Positions 24,926-34,159 are shown, counted from the first letter of the stretch. The stretch: 43,805 nucleotides of DNA from Synergistaceae bacterium (GCA_017444345.1 JAFSWW010000095.1:1-43805), one strand, 5' to 3'. Numbers and translations are program-made. Notes: generated by a model from the sequence alone, not told the origin.

Positions 24926-26266
24926 TTACTCATTTTTTAGCGCAAATTCCTTTATTGAATCGGCCATAAATTTCAGCATTTCGTCATTCATTCCGGGGTA
25001 AACTCCGATCCAGAACGAACGCGACATAATTATGTCAGTATTCTCAAGATTGCCGATTATTCTATAACCCTTGCCGGAGTCTCTCATTTCGTTAAAACAA
25101 GGGTGCCGGGTAATATTTCCTGCGAATAACATACGAGTTTGAATTTTTTGCGACTCAAGATATTTAACAAGTTCGTCGCGCGAGAATTTAGCCGAATCTT
25201 TCACAGTTAAGAGAAAACCGAACCAGCTAGGTTTTGAATTTCTTTCAGGACTGGGCAGAATAAATAAATCTTCAAGTTCAGAAAGCGCGTCCCTCAAAAA
25301 TTGCCAGTTATGCCACCTTGCTTGAGTGAAAGCACTTAATTTTTCCAACTGTGCGCACCCTATAGAAGCCTGCAAATCCGTAGCTTTTAAATTATAGCCA
25401 AAATGTGAATACGTATATTTATGATCATAGCCGAACGGGAGAGTCCCTAATTGCTGGGAGAATCTTTTGCCGCAAGTCCCGTCTTGACCTGAAGGACACC
25501 AGCAATCACGCCCCCAGTCACGCAGGGAATTCACAATTTTATGTAATTCATAATTATTTGTGTAGACTGCTCCGCCCTCGCCCATTGTTATATGATGAGG
25601 AGGATAAAAACTTGATGTAGCTATATCTCCTATAGTGCCCGTAAAATGCCATGAGTTATTATATAAATATTCAGAGCCTAAAGAGTCGCAGTTGTCTTCA
25701 ATCAGCCATAAATTATTTTTCTCGCAAAAATTTTTTATCTCGGCCAAATTAAACGGGTTGCCCAGAGTGTGAGCTAACATTACGGCTTTAGTGCGGGGAG
25801 ATAAGGCCTCTTCAAGCTGAGAAATTTTCACGTTGCAGGTGTCAAGCTCTACATCAATAAAAACTGGTACTGCTCCGTATTGAATTATTGGCGCGATTGT
25901 TGTCGGAAATCCTGCCGCAGCTGTTATGACCTCGTCGCCCTTGAGAATTCGCCGTGATTTCAGTTCGGGTTGAGTTAGTGCCATGAAAGCTAAAAAATTT
26001 GCCGATGATCCTGAATTTACTAGAGAACAGAATTTTACTCCGAGAATTTGCGCGAGTCTTGTCTCGAATTTATTAGCCCATTCTCCTGAAGTCAGCCAAA
26101 AATCTAATGAAGCACTCACTAAATTTTGCAGTTCGTGAACGTCATAGACTCGTCCGGCGTATCTGATAGGGTCTCCTGGCTTGTATGATTTATTCTCATG
26201 AGCGAGCGAGCAATATTCACTCACTAGAGATAAAATTTTTCCGCGTAAATCTTCCTTATTATTCAT
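24926..26266 (-). CDS. rfbH: CDP-6-deoxy-D-xylo-4-hexulose 3-dehydratase (E1)
   Basis: 446 residues of the PLP- and iron-sulfur-dependent dehydratase that removes the 3-hydroxyl in 3,6-dideoxyhexose synthesis. In place of the aminotransferase lysine it has the diagnostic histidine (SSFYPPHHITMGEGGAV), so it dehydrates rather than transaminates. The cluster ligand pattern C-x-C-x7-C is seen in RDCWCPSGQDGTCGKR. It needs an E3-type reductase (RfbI/AscD), which is not in the window. It lies between the disrupted membrane glycosyltransferase and the split transketolase. The sequence gives no sign of damage. Confidence 0.93.
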   Translation of the reverse strand: MNNKEDLRGKILSLVSEYCSLAHENKSYKPGDPIRYAGRVYDVHELQNLVSASLDFWLTSGEWANKFETRLAQILGVKFCSLVNSGSSANFLAFMALTQPELKSRRILKGDEVITAAAGFPTTIAPIIQYGAVPVFIDVELDTCNVKISQLEEALSPRTKAVMLAHTLGNPFNLAEIKNFCEKNNLWLIEDNCDSLGSEYLYNNSWHFTGTIGDIATSSFYPPHHITMGEGGAVYTNNYELHKIVNSLRDWGRDCWCPSGQDGTCGKRFSQQLGTLPFGYDHKYTYSHFGYNLKATDLQASIGCAQLEKLSAFTQARWHNWQFLRDALSELEDLFILPSPERNSKPSWFGFLLTVKDSAKFSRDELVKYLESQKIQTRMLFAGNITRHPCFNEMRDSGKGYRIIGNLENTDIIMSRSFWIGVYPGMNDEMLKFMADSIKEFALKNE

Positions 26267-26275
26267 GAAATATAA

Positions 26276-27751
26276 TCAGCTCCTTATAATTGCGAGAAAA
26301 TATAATATAAACGGGCACGAACAAGCTAGCACATTAACTAATAATCTAAGCATGACATAGGACCGCAAAGAATAATTTATATAATTTGAATTACTTGTTT
26401 TACGCGGAAGAGCAAGCCACGCGCATGTCCATATACAGACAAAATAAATGCTGTTAAATATTGCATGAGTCTTAAATAATTTCACGATAAAATCAATTAT
26501 CTTAGTTGATTTTATGTTAGTCCGCTGTCTTGCTATAGCTTCTACGTTAATTAAAGCCGGGCTGCCCGTTAACTTGTGAAGTAACATATTAATTGCGTTA
26601 TTGGGAGTGTAACACCAGAAATATATACAATAATTCGAGAATATCAACGCGGCAATTGCTAGAGTCTCAAATAATAAAAATTTTCGCGAGTCTATATAAT
26701 TACATACGCTCATAATTGCCAAATACGGAATCATGTGCATAAACCAGTATGGGTAACTAGAGAAGCTCGTGAAGAAAACTATAAACGAAAGCATAGCAGT
26801 GAAAATTATATGATGATTAATCGAGTCTCTATCCTGAGAGTCTTTATATTCATGCAGCCAGCAATAAACGCATAAAGCCCCGAACATAACTAGAAAGACT
26901 CTCACATTACCGTGAAAGAAAGGCAATTTATTCGCTAATAATTTTCCTGCCATTCCCAGTGTAAAACCTGCCCGACTCTTTGCTGCTCCTGAAACTAACA
27001 TAATGGGCAAATTACAAAGCAAAGTTACTACACCCAGCAAAAATATTTTTCCGGCAATCTTCAATAAATTTTTATCACGTAATAATAATAAGGGTATAAA
27101 TATAAATACTGCAAATTGCTTAAACTGTGCAGCAACAATAAACCAGAACAAAAATTTTTTATTCTCATTCTTGATATATGCAAGCAAGCCCAGAAGAGTC
27201 AAGCATATGCAAAATATATCACATTGTCCGACGTTCCCTATTACGCTTATTGACATTGCCGATGTAAAATAAATATATGCTCCCCAGCGTGATTTTTGCG
27301 AGTTTATATTAATTACACGACAAATTTTATAGATAAGAACAGACGAGAAAATAAACGCGATTAGTAATATACTCTTCCCGTAGAACATTTGTCAAAAACT
27401 TTCAGGAAAATTAACTACAAGTTCTCCGCTTCGTGAACACCATAAATATAACGGAATCCCCCATAGACCAAATATAAGATTAATCGGCAAATCGTAAATT
27501 GAGAGGCTGCTCAATTCATAACCAGAAGAACATACAACAGTTATTGCGTTTTTGTAAGCAAGACTCAGATCTCCGTGCAAAATAGCTTCTGCAAATTTAA
27601 GCTCATAAAGAATAAACCAAGAAGGATCCATGTAACAAAATGACATGAACGCGAATAATAGAAATCCAAATGCTAATGCCCATTCAAATTTTGACGGCCC
27701 GTACTCGCAAAGTTCAGGCCTTACGCTTAAATTTTGATTATTATCATTCAT
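26276..27751 (-). pseudogene. Multi-spanning membrane glycosyltransferase split by an in-frame TGA
   Basis: Start ATG 27751 lies two bases after the rfbG stop. The first 119 codons (one membrane helix near 25-45, then DPSWFILYELKFAEAILHG as in membrane mannosyl/glucosyl transferases) end at TGA 27394-27392, and the same frame resumes at once (QMFYGKSILLIAFIF) with about eight more helices for 371 residues. The amino acid pattern across the junction, F-[TGA]-QMFYGKS, fits a lost Trp (TGG to TGA). It is either a nonsense-mutated GT-C type transferase or one read through at low level: TGA followed by C is a leaky context. No frameshift is needed. Confidence 0.75.
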
Positions 27752-27753
27752 TA

Positions 27754-28836
27754 TTAATTTACCCCGTAGAAATCTAAAATTTTTGAATCCATATAAGAAA
27801 TTATGCCGCCTTTTCCGCGATAAACTTTCAGCCAGCTTACTACTTCATTAACTGCTTGAGTTATATTCCATTCAGGCCGCCACCCTAAGACACTTTTTGA
27901 CTTTGCACAGTCAAGTTTTAAAATATTTGCTTCATGTTCATGATATTTATTTGCCTGATCATGAATAATAATATTTAATCCCTCATTGAGTTCAGAGCAA
28001 AAAATTTCTGTTAATTCCCTTGTTGTAACGCATGAACTCTCATCGGGACCGAAATTATAGCTGCCTTCGTATAATTCTTTATTATCAAATTGTTTCATGG
28101 CCAATAATAAATAACCGTGCAGGCATTCTAAAACGTGTTGATATGGCCGGATTGAATCAGGATTTCGCAGGATAATATTTTCATGTTTTAAAGCACTTCT
28201 CACACAGTCTGGAATTATTCTATTTTCTGCAAAATCTCCGCCGCCTATGACATTTCCGGATCTTGCTGTAGATATTGCCGGGGAGTCTTTCTTGCTAAAA
28301 AATGAATTCCTGTAGCTATAACTCACAAGCTCAGAACATGATTTAGAATTTGAGTAGGGATCATAGCCGCATAAAGTCTCGTTCTCGCGATAACCCCATA
28401 CCCATTCGCGATTTAGATAAACTTTATCAGTTGTTACATTCACGAAAGATTTTAGAGATTCGCACTCTCTAGCAGCTTCTAAAATATTTACAGTGCCCAT
28501 TATATTTACTTCATATGTATAGGCCGGTCTCTTGTATGAGTCTATAACTAAAGGCTGGGCGGCCATGTGTATTATTATATCGGGCTGAAATTCTTTCACG
28601 GCGGATTTTAGATAGTAAATGTCTCTAATATCAGCGAAATAATTTTTAACTCGGCCTGAGAGTCTCAATATATCAAATAAATTTTCATGCTCTGAATTTG
28701 AATCAGAAGGTGAAAGCGCATAACCTCCGACAATTGAGCCGAAATTTAGCAGGACTTCACAAAGCCACGAGCCTTTAAAACCTGTATGACCAGTGATGAA
28801 GACTCTTTTATTGCGATAAAAATTTTTTAGTCCCAT
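27754..28836 (-). CDS. rfbG: CDP-glucose 4,6-dehydratase
   Basis: Extended SDR of 360 residues that converts CDP-glucose to CDP-4-keto-6-deoxyglucose, second step of the CDP-dideoxyhexose path. It shows FITGHTGFKGSWLCEVL, HMAAQPLVIDSY, VTTDKVY with the following Asn-Arg-Glu, active site YSNSK and RSGNVIGGGDFAENR, typical of RfbG. A GTG at 28845 is an alternative start, but ATG 28836 suits the family N-terminus. It overlaps rfbF by ten bases. Its substrate is made by RfbF, which is out of frame in this sequence. Confidence 0.93.
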   Translation of the reverse strand: MGLKNFYRNKRVFITGHTGFKGSWLCEVLLNFGSIVGGYALSPSDSNSEHENLFDILRLSGRVKNYFADIRDIYYLKSAVKEFQPDIIIHMAAQPLVIDSYKRPAYTYEVNIMGTVNILEAARECESLKSFVNVTTDKVYLNREWVWGYRENETLCGYDPYSNSKSCSELVSYSYRNSFFSKKDSPAISTARSGNVIGGGDFAENRIIPDCVRSALKHENIILRNPDSIRPYQHVLECLHGYLLLAMKQFDNKELYEGSYNFGPDESSCVTTRELTEIFCSELNEGLNIIIHDQANKYHEHEANILKLDCAKSKSVLGWRPEWNITQAVNEVVSWLKVYRGKGGIISYMDSKILDFYGVN

Positions 28837-29598
28837 AATTTCCACGCTGCTTTATTGTTATTCCAGAGGGATTCAAGCAAATTTTTATCTCTCAATGTGT
28901 CCATAGGCTGCCAGAATCCCGAATGTTTGTAGACTGCTAATTGATTTTCACGTGCTAGAGTCTCTAAGGGTTCAGCTTCAAAAATTGTAGAGTCGCCTTC
29001 TATATAGTTAAATACTTCAGGTTCAAGCACAAAGAATCCGCCGCTGATCCAACTTCCATCGCCTGAAGGTTTCTCTTTAAAGTTTGTGACTCTATTGCCT
29101 GAGATATTTATATGTCCATAACGTCCCGGGGGTTGTACTGCTGTAACTGTCGCAAAACAATTTTGTGATTTGTGAAATTCGATTAGATTCTTGATGTTAA
29201 TATCAGCGACTCCGTCACCATATGTGAGAAGAAATGCCCCCCCCCCCTAAGTAATTATACACACGTTTTAATCTTCCGCCGGTCATACTTTTCTCGCCGG
29301 TATCAACAAGAGTAACTTTCCAAGGCTCGGCAGTATTTGAATGTACCTGCATTTGTCCCGTCGACATATCGAACGTAATATCTGACATGTGAAGACAATA
29401 ATTTGCAAAATATTCTTTTATCATGTAGCCTTTGTAGCCTAAGCAAATAATGAACTCATTTATCCCGAAACATGAATAAATTTTCATGATGTGCCACAAA
29501 ATAGGATGTCCGCCGATTTCTACCATAGGTTTAGGGCGTATTACTGTCTCTTCGCTTAAACGAGTTCCCATGCCTCCAGCTAAAATTACAGCCTTCAT
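28827..29598 (-). CDS. rfbF: Glucose-1-phosphate cytidylyltransferase, out of frame at a G11 tract
   Basis: First enzyme of the pathway (CTP + glucose-1-phosphate to CDP-glucose). N-terminal part: [48 protein letters not shown]. After TTA comes a run of 11 G, which puts the rest in the wrong frame and leads to a stop 8 codons on. In the other frame the family sequence resumes at once: [44 protein letters not shown] and [15 protein letters not shown], ending LWD at 28827. With 10 or 13 G the gene is whole; 13 gives the usual family length. No other lesion is present, so this is a switch rather than decay. First gene of the operon. Confidence 0.93.
29237..29247 (-). repeat. Poly-G tract (G11) in rfbF
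   Basis: Eleven G on the coding strand between the LKRVYNYL and FLLTYGDG blocks of rfbF. Ten or thirteen would restore the frame. Confidence 0.95.
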
Positions 29599-29868
29599 GA
29601 TTTAATGCTCCTTTCTTGAATAAATAGAATTTTGCTAGATTTTATCAGTAATGAGCCTCATAAACAAGCTGTTATATTTGCCCGCCCCGCATTGAGTATC
29701 ATTCTTTAATTTGAATCATCCCGCCCGCAAATAATTTACTCTTCGCGCATAATGAAAAAATTTCATGATTACACGCATTTATAAACAAGCGCAATGACTT
29801 ATAAATTTTTGCATTCTACGTGATATACTTCAAAAAATTTATTATTTCTCAAGGAGTGTGTTACTCAG

Positions 29869-30948
29869 GTGAATAAATCAATGCCTGTTTTACGAATCGG
29901 AAAATATCAGCCCCGTTATCCATTAATACAAGGTGGAATGGGAGTCGACATATCCGGCCCAAATCTGGCAGGGCACGCAGCAAAATTTGGCGCAATCGGC
30001 ACAATAGCCAGCGTCGGACTTGCTCACAATTCGCCGTTTTACGTCCCTGAAAAGCACAACTATTTTGAAGCAAATGAGATCGTCGTAAAAGAAGCCATAA
30101 AACGTGCTAAAGAAATTTCAGGCCAAGAAGGAATTATCGCAGTTAATTGCATGGTCGCATTGACTGATTATGACAGACAAGTCCGGGCAGCGGCAGAAGG
30201 CGGAGCAGATATAATAATTTCCGGTGCTGGGCTGCCTTTAAGACTTCCGGATTATACAAAAGATTTTCCGGACGTTGCATTAATTCCGATTGTGAGTTCA
30301 GCTAAAGCAGCAAGTTTGATTACTCGGCACTGGGAGAAAAAATATAATAGACTCCCCGATGCTTTTATCGTTGAAGAACCTGCTACGGCCGGCGGACATT
30401 TAGGAGCTATGACGATTGAACAAGTTTATGACCCTGCATTAAGACTCGATAAAGCTGTTCCCGATGTCGTTAAATATGTTCATGACGAAATGAAGAGCGA
30501 TATTCCCGTTATTGCTGCCGGAGGTATATGGGACAAGGAAGATTTAAAGCGAGCATTTAATCTCGGTGCTAAGGGCGTTCAAATGGGTACGAGATTCGCT
30601 TGTACAGTCGAGGGCGACGCGTCAGAAAGATTCAAGCAGGCATATATCGACGCAAAAGAAGAAGACGTTGTATTAATTAACAGTCCTGCAGGTCTACCCG
30701 GACGAGCCATAAAGAATCCATTTGTAGCAAAATATCTTGATGGAACTGTAGAAAGTAAGCCGTGTTTTGCTAATTGCTTGACTCACTGCAAATATAGAAA
30801 GACAAAAGAAACTTTTTGTATTGCAGCAGCTCTTGTTGACGCTCAAGTCGGGAACTGGGAGACGGGGCTATTTTTCTGCGGAAGTAACGTAGTCAAAGCT
30901 GACAAAATCGAACGAGTCCAAGATATAATTTCTGAACTATTCGAATAA
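29869..30948 (+). CDS. FMN-dependent 2-nitropropane dioxygenase / nitronate monooxygenase-like protein
   Basis: 359 residues, TIM-barrel flavoprotein of the nitronate monooxygenase and FabK group. PLIQGGMGVDISGPNLA opens the barrel; VEEPATAGGHLGAM has the conserved His; IPVIAAGGIWD and GAKGVQMGTRFACT form the phosphate/flavin site. A Cys-rich insert near the end (PCFANCLTHCKYRKTKETFC) is seen in the larger members and might bind a metal. GTG 29869 is taken as start, with AAGGAG 12 bases upstream; ATG 29881 is an alternative. Its function could be nitronate detoxification or enoyl-ACP reduction; fatty-acid genes are not near. Confidence 0.85.
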   Translation: MNKSMPVLRIGKYQPRYPLIQGGMGVDISGPNLAGHAAKFGAIGTIASVGLAHNSPFYVPEKHNYFEANEIVVKEAIKRAKEISGQEGIIAVNCMVALTDYDRQVRAAAEGGADIIISGAGLPLRLPDYTKDFPDVALIPIVSSAKAASLITRHWEKKYNRLPDAFIVEEPATAGGHLGAMTIEQVYDPALRLDKAVPDVVKYVHDEMKSDIPVIAAGGIWDKEDLKRAFNLGAKGVQMGTRFACTVEGDASERFKQAYIDAKEEDVVLINSPAGLPGRAIKNPFVAKYLDGTVESKPCFANCLTHCKYRKTKETFCIAAALVDAQVGNWETGLFFCGSNVVKADKIERVQDIISELFE

Positions 30949-30955
30949 TAATATT

Positions 30956-31372
30956 TTAATCAAGAGCAGCACTAACAGCCCGGCTTGAGAAGCCCCGACT
31001 TCTTAACCGGGTTAAAATTTTCCTGTCATCGAGTCCCGAAATTCGCCAAGTCTCTGCTAAATCCCTAGCGCGCGAAATCTCATCCTGCGAATAATTTAAT
31101 GCCTCGTCAATAATTTCACTTGAGACTCCACGCGATTCAAGCTCGTAAAAAATTTTTGCGTTGCCCCATGATAAATGGCCGTCGATAAATAATTGCGAAT
31201 ATGCTAGATCATCAATTAAGCCCGACTCTTTTGCTTCACGAATTAAAAAATTTATTTGTGAGTCTGAAAGTTTTTCACGCTTTAAGAATTCATAAGCCTG
31301 TGATTTAGTGCTTGGCCTTCTCAATAAATAATTAAATAATTTCTCGCGCTGTTCAGTTAATAAATCATTCAT
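30956..31372 (-). CDS. recX: RecX-family regulator of RecA
   Basis: 138 residues with the three-helix repeat pattern of RecX: LFNYLLRRPSTKSQAYEFL, LIDDLAYSQLFIDGHLSWG and ISRARDLAETW...LRSRGFSSRAVSAAL. RecX binds RecA filaments and modulates recombination. It overlaps recG by four bases (ATGA), so both are translated together, though recA itself is not here. The convergent flavoprotein gene ends seven bases away. Confidence 0.88.
   Translation of the reverse strand: MNDLLTEQREKLFNYLLRRPSTKSQAYEFLKREKLSDSQINFLIREAKESGLIDDLAYSQLFIDGHLSWGNAKIFYELESRGVSSEIIDEALNYSQDEISRARDLAETWRISGLDDRKILTRLRSRGFSSRAVSAALD
30979..31011 (+). terminator. Terminator of the flavoprotein gene, inside the 3' end of recX
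   Basis: CCCGG/CCGGG plus TTGAGAAG/CTTCTTAA form a 13-bp interrupted stem around CCCCGA, followed on the plus strand by TTAAAATTTT. It lies 31 bases after the plus-strand stop and is also recX coding sequence. Confidence 0.65.
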
Positions 31373-33423
31373 GATGTAATAGCAAGTTCTAAGACTTTGC
31401 CTAACCTCCTAAAAATTTCGTGCTTTAATGACGGCTCAGAGTCCAAATTTATATCTTGTCTCATTAAATTTCTTGCCTCGTCGCGAGCTAACAATAAAAT
31501 TTTTTCGTCCTTTACCAAATCAGCCGCGTGAAAGTCAGTTACTCCGTGCTGCCGAGTCCCGCAAAATTCACCCGGCCCGCGCTGTATTAAATCCTGCTCT
31601 GAAAGTTTGAATCCGTCAGAAATATTTATCATTGCTGAAATTCGCGCCTTCCCTTCAGGTGTTATATTTCGTCCTTCAAGTAATATGCAAGTGCTTTGTG
31701 CTTGACCCCGACCGACCCGCCCCCGTAATTGATGTAATTGTGCCAGCCCGAATTGTCCCGCGTCCTGAATTATTATAATGCTGGCGTTAGGAACATCGAC
31801 TCCGACTTCAATAACTACAGTAGCGACTAATAAATTAATCCGTCCGTCCGAGAAGGCTTGCATAACTTGAGATTTTATATCGGGGCTTAACTTCCCATGT
31901 AACATAGCAATATTTAAACCGGGCAATAAATTTTTTAATTTCTCGTAAATCACAGTAACCGCGCTTAAATCTTTATCGTCATTCTCATCAATCAGCGGAC
32001 AGACCCAGTAAATTTGCTCACCTCGTGAAACGGCCTCGTGAATTATCTGCAAAACTCTTCTATATTGAACGGGTGCAAAAGAAATCGTGTTAATTCGCTT
32101 GCGTCCGGGCGGTAATTCGTGGAGTGAAGAGACTTCTAAATCGCCGTAAATTGACATTATAAGAGTTCTAGGAATCGGAGTCGCCGTCATTGCTAAAACG
32201 TGAGGACTCACGCCCTTAGAAATTAAATTATTTCTCTGCAAAACTCCGAATCTGTGCTGTTCATCGACTATTACGAGCGCAAGACTCGAAAAATTTACAC
32301 GTTCCGCAAAAATTGAATGAGTCCCGACGATTATATTTATAGTCCCGTCAGAAAGTTCCGCTAAAATTTGATTACGTTCTGAAGTTTTCAAGCTGCCTAT
32401 TAACAAACCTGCTTTTAAGCCGAGCGGCTCTAAAGTTTTGCGCAATTTCTCATAATGCTGCCACGCTAAAATTTCAGTGGGTGCCATCAATGCTGCCTGA
32501 AATCCTGAATCAACACATGCTAACATAGCCGCAAATGCAACAAGAGTCTTACCTGAGCCGACATCGCCCTGTAATAATCTATTCATGGGAGTATTTTTTG
32601 CTAAGTCGTCAAGAATTTCGTTAATTGCTAACTCCTGCGAACTTGTTAATTTGAACGTGAGATTTTGCAGGAATTTATTATAATTTATTCCGGGCTTAAG
32701 TGACTGCGAGTTATTAGAACCTGAAAATTTTTGACGGCGCATTATTATACCTGACTGCAGCAAAAATAATTCGTCAAATGCGAGTCTATTTCTTGCGCGT
32801 ATATAATCATGTGAGTCACTGGGCATGTGAATATTTTTCACGGCTTCAGAAAGAGTCATCATTCCATAGCGAGATAAAATTTTTGCGGGCAAAAACTCAT
32901 TAAGGCATTTATCAGCGTATTTATTTATGACTGAATGAATTAATTTGCGTAAAGTTTTTTGCGGCATATCTGAATTTGCATGATAGACGGGGAATATTTT
33001 GCCGATTATAGAAGACTCGCCCGACTCTCCTAATATTTCAAATTCAGGGTGCGTGAATCTCGGAGTGAGTAAATTATTATCAATATAGCCGCATATAGCA
33101 AGAGTCATACCTTTGTGAATAAATTTAATAATTTTCTCGCTGAACCATGAGGCTATAACTTGGCCTGTTTCGTCAAATAATAATGCTTCAGTCCGGCCGG
33201 GTCTAGTTCTAGTATCTTTGACTTTGGCAATAATCGAATAAAAATTTCCGGGCGACAATAAATTAATTTTGGAAATAACGCGCCTGTCTTCGTAGCGTCT
33301 AGGCATGAAATAAAATAAATCCTCAAGTGTATATATTCCCAGACGTGATAATGCTTCGGCTTTCTTTGGGCCAATACCCTCAAGGATTTCAACGGGAGAA
33401 CTTAATCTAACAACTTGATTAAT
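31369..33423 (-). CDS. recG: ATP-dependent DNA helicase RecG (start codon unclear)
   Basis: Fork-reversal helicase. From the first ATG (33306) it has 645 residues: wedge OB domain, Walker A QGDVGSGKT, Walker B VIVDEQHRFG, motif III MTATPIPRT, and motif VI QLRGRVGRG, with the RecG-specific C-terminus. In-frame sequence upstream of that ATG clearly belongs to the protein (SSPVEILEGIGPKKAEALSRLG, a helix-hairpin-helix like other RecG N-termini), but between it and the previous in-frame stop there is no ATG, GTG or TTG. ATT at 33423, overlapping the divIVA stop, is the best candidate and is used here. Otherwise translation may begin late at 33306. Confidence 0.93.
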   Translation of the reverse strand: MNQVVRLSSPVEILEGIGPKKAEALSRLGIYTLEDLFYFMPRRYEDRRVISKINLLSPGNFYSIIAKVKDTRTRPGRTEALLFDETGQVIASWFSEKIIKFIHKGMTLAICGYIDNNLLTPRFTHPEFEILGESGESSIIGKIFPVYHANSDMPQKTLRKLIHSVINKYADKCLNEFLPAKILSRYGMMTLSEAVKNIHMPSDSHDYIRARNRLAFDELFLLQSGIIMRRQKFSGSNNSQSLKPGINYNKFLQNLTFKLTSSQELAINEILDDLAKNTPMNRLLQGDVGSGKTLVAFAAMLACVDSGFQAALMAPTEILAWQHYEKLRKTLEPLGLKAGLLIGSLKTSERNQILAELSDGTINIIVGTHSIFAERVNFSSLALVIVDEQHRFGVLQRNNLISKGVSPHVLAMTATPIPRTLIMSIYGDLEVSSLHELPPGRKRINTISFAPVQYRRVLQIIHEAVSRGEQIYWVCPLIDENDDKDLSAVTVIYEKLKNLLPGLNIAMLHGKLSPDIKSQVMQAFSDGRINLLVATVVIEVGVDVPNASIIIIQDAGQFGLAQLHQLRGRVGRGQAQSTCILLEGRNITPEGKARISAMINISDGFKLSEQDLIQRGPGEFCGTRQHGVTDFHAADLVKDEKILLLARDEARNLMRQDINLDSEPSLKHEIFRRLGKVLELAITS

Positions 33424-34159
33424 TTGCTGAGTCGTCTTGCAAGTCTCCTGTTTCTGAGTCTATTTCCTGTTGAGCGTGATCTATTATTTTGCCGAAATCA
33501 AATAATAATGCCGCAGTATTCTTCACAAATTCCTGTTTTTGAAGGCTTAAAAATTTTATTTGCTCGTTATAAGTCTCGACTTCCTTTTGTGCTTCACCGA
33601 TTATCCTGCGTGCTTCGGCCCGGGCATTTGCGAGAATGTCATCGGCTCGGTCTTCTGCGTCACGTCGGCGGGATTCGAGTTCCTGCTCAATATTTGCGCG
33701 GCTCTGTTCGGCTTTGGCTCGTTTATCCTGTGAGGCTTGAATTATATCATCGGCTGAATTTTTTGCTTTCATGATTATATCAGTAGCTTTGCTGTCAGCT
33801 TCCGAGATTCTTTCTGCTGCTTTAGTCTCTGCTTCTGAAGTAATTTTCTCGGCTTCGGCTTTAGCGTCTGCAAGTAACTGCTCAGTGTTAGCTTTGGCTT
33901 TATCTTCTAATTCTTGAGCTGCTTTCTTGGCTAAAATTAACGCGTCTTTTATTGCGTCATTCATACCTTCCTGTTTCTTGACGAATGACTCAAGCTCCTG
34001 AATCCGCGCGTCCTTCTCGTCAATCTGCATAGTATAAGCCTCTAAATCATCGGCTACTTGATTCAAGAAATCTTCAACTTCAGGCACAGAATAACCGCCA
34101 AATCTAACTTTCTTGAATACTTTGACTTCGACATCTTTTGCAGTAAGTAAATCACTCAT
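33419..34159 (-). CDS. divIVA: DivIVA-domain cell-division/polarity protein
   Basis: 246 residues from ATG 34159, which overlaps the sepF stop and follows GGAGGAG. N-terminal DivIVA lipid-binding domain: LTAKDVEVKVFKKVRFGGYS and VEDFLNQVADDLEAY, with the exposed Phe/Arg tip. The rest is a long Ala/Glu/Lys coiled coil (about residues 40-200) and an acidic tail. It senses curved membrane at septum and poles. Placed directly after sepF as in Gram-positive division clusters, although this organism has an LPS-type acyltransferase. Confidence 0.9.
   Translation of the reverse strand: MSDLLTAKDVEVKVFKKVRFGGYSVPEVEDFLNQVADDLEAYTMQIDEKDARIQELESFVKKQEGMNDAIKDALILAKKAAQELEDKAKANTEQLLADAKAEAEKITSEAETKAAERISEADSKATDIIMKAKNSADDIIQASQDKRAKAEQSRANIEQELESRRRDAEDRADDILANARAEARRIIGEAQKEVETYNEQIKFLSLQKQEFVKNTAALLFDFGKIIDHAQQEIDSETGDLQDDSAN

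Noticed and set aside
18364-27751. Reassignment of TGA to Trp, suggested by two in-frame TGA codons
   Set aside because: Many intact genes here end in TGA at the family's normal length (for example the ABC ATPase at 3998 and the glycosyltransferase at 11970) and TGG is the ordinary Trp codon, so the standard code holds.
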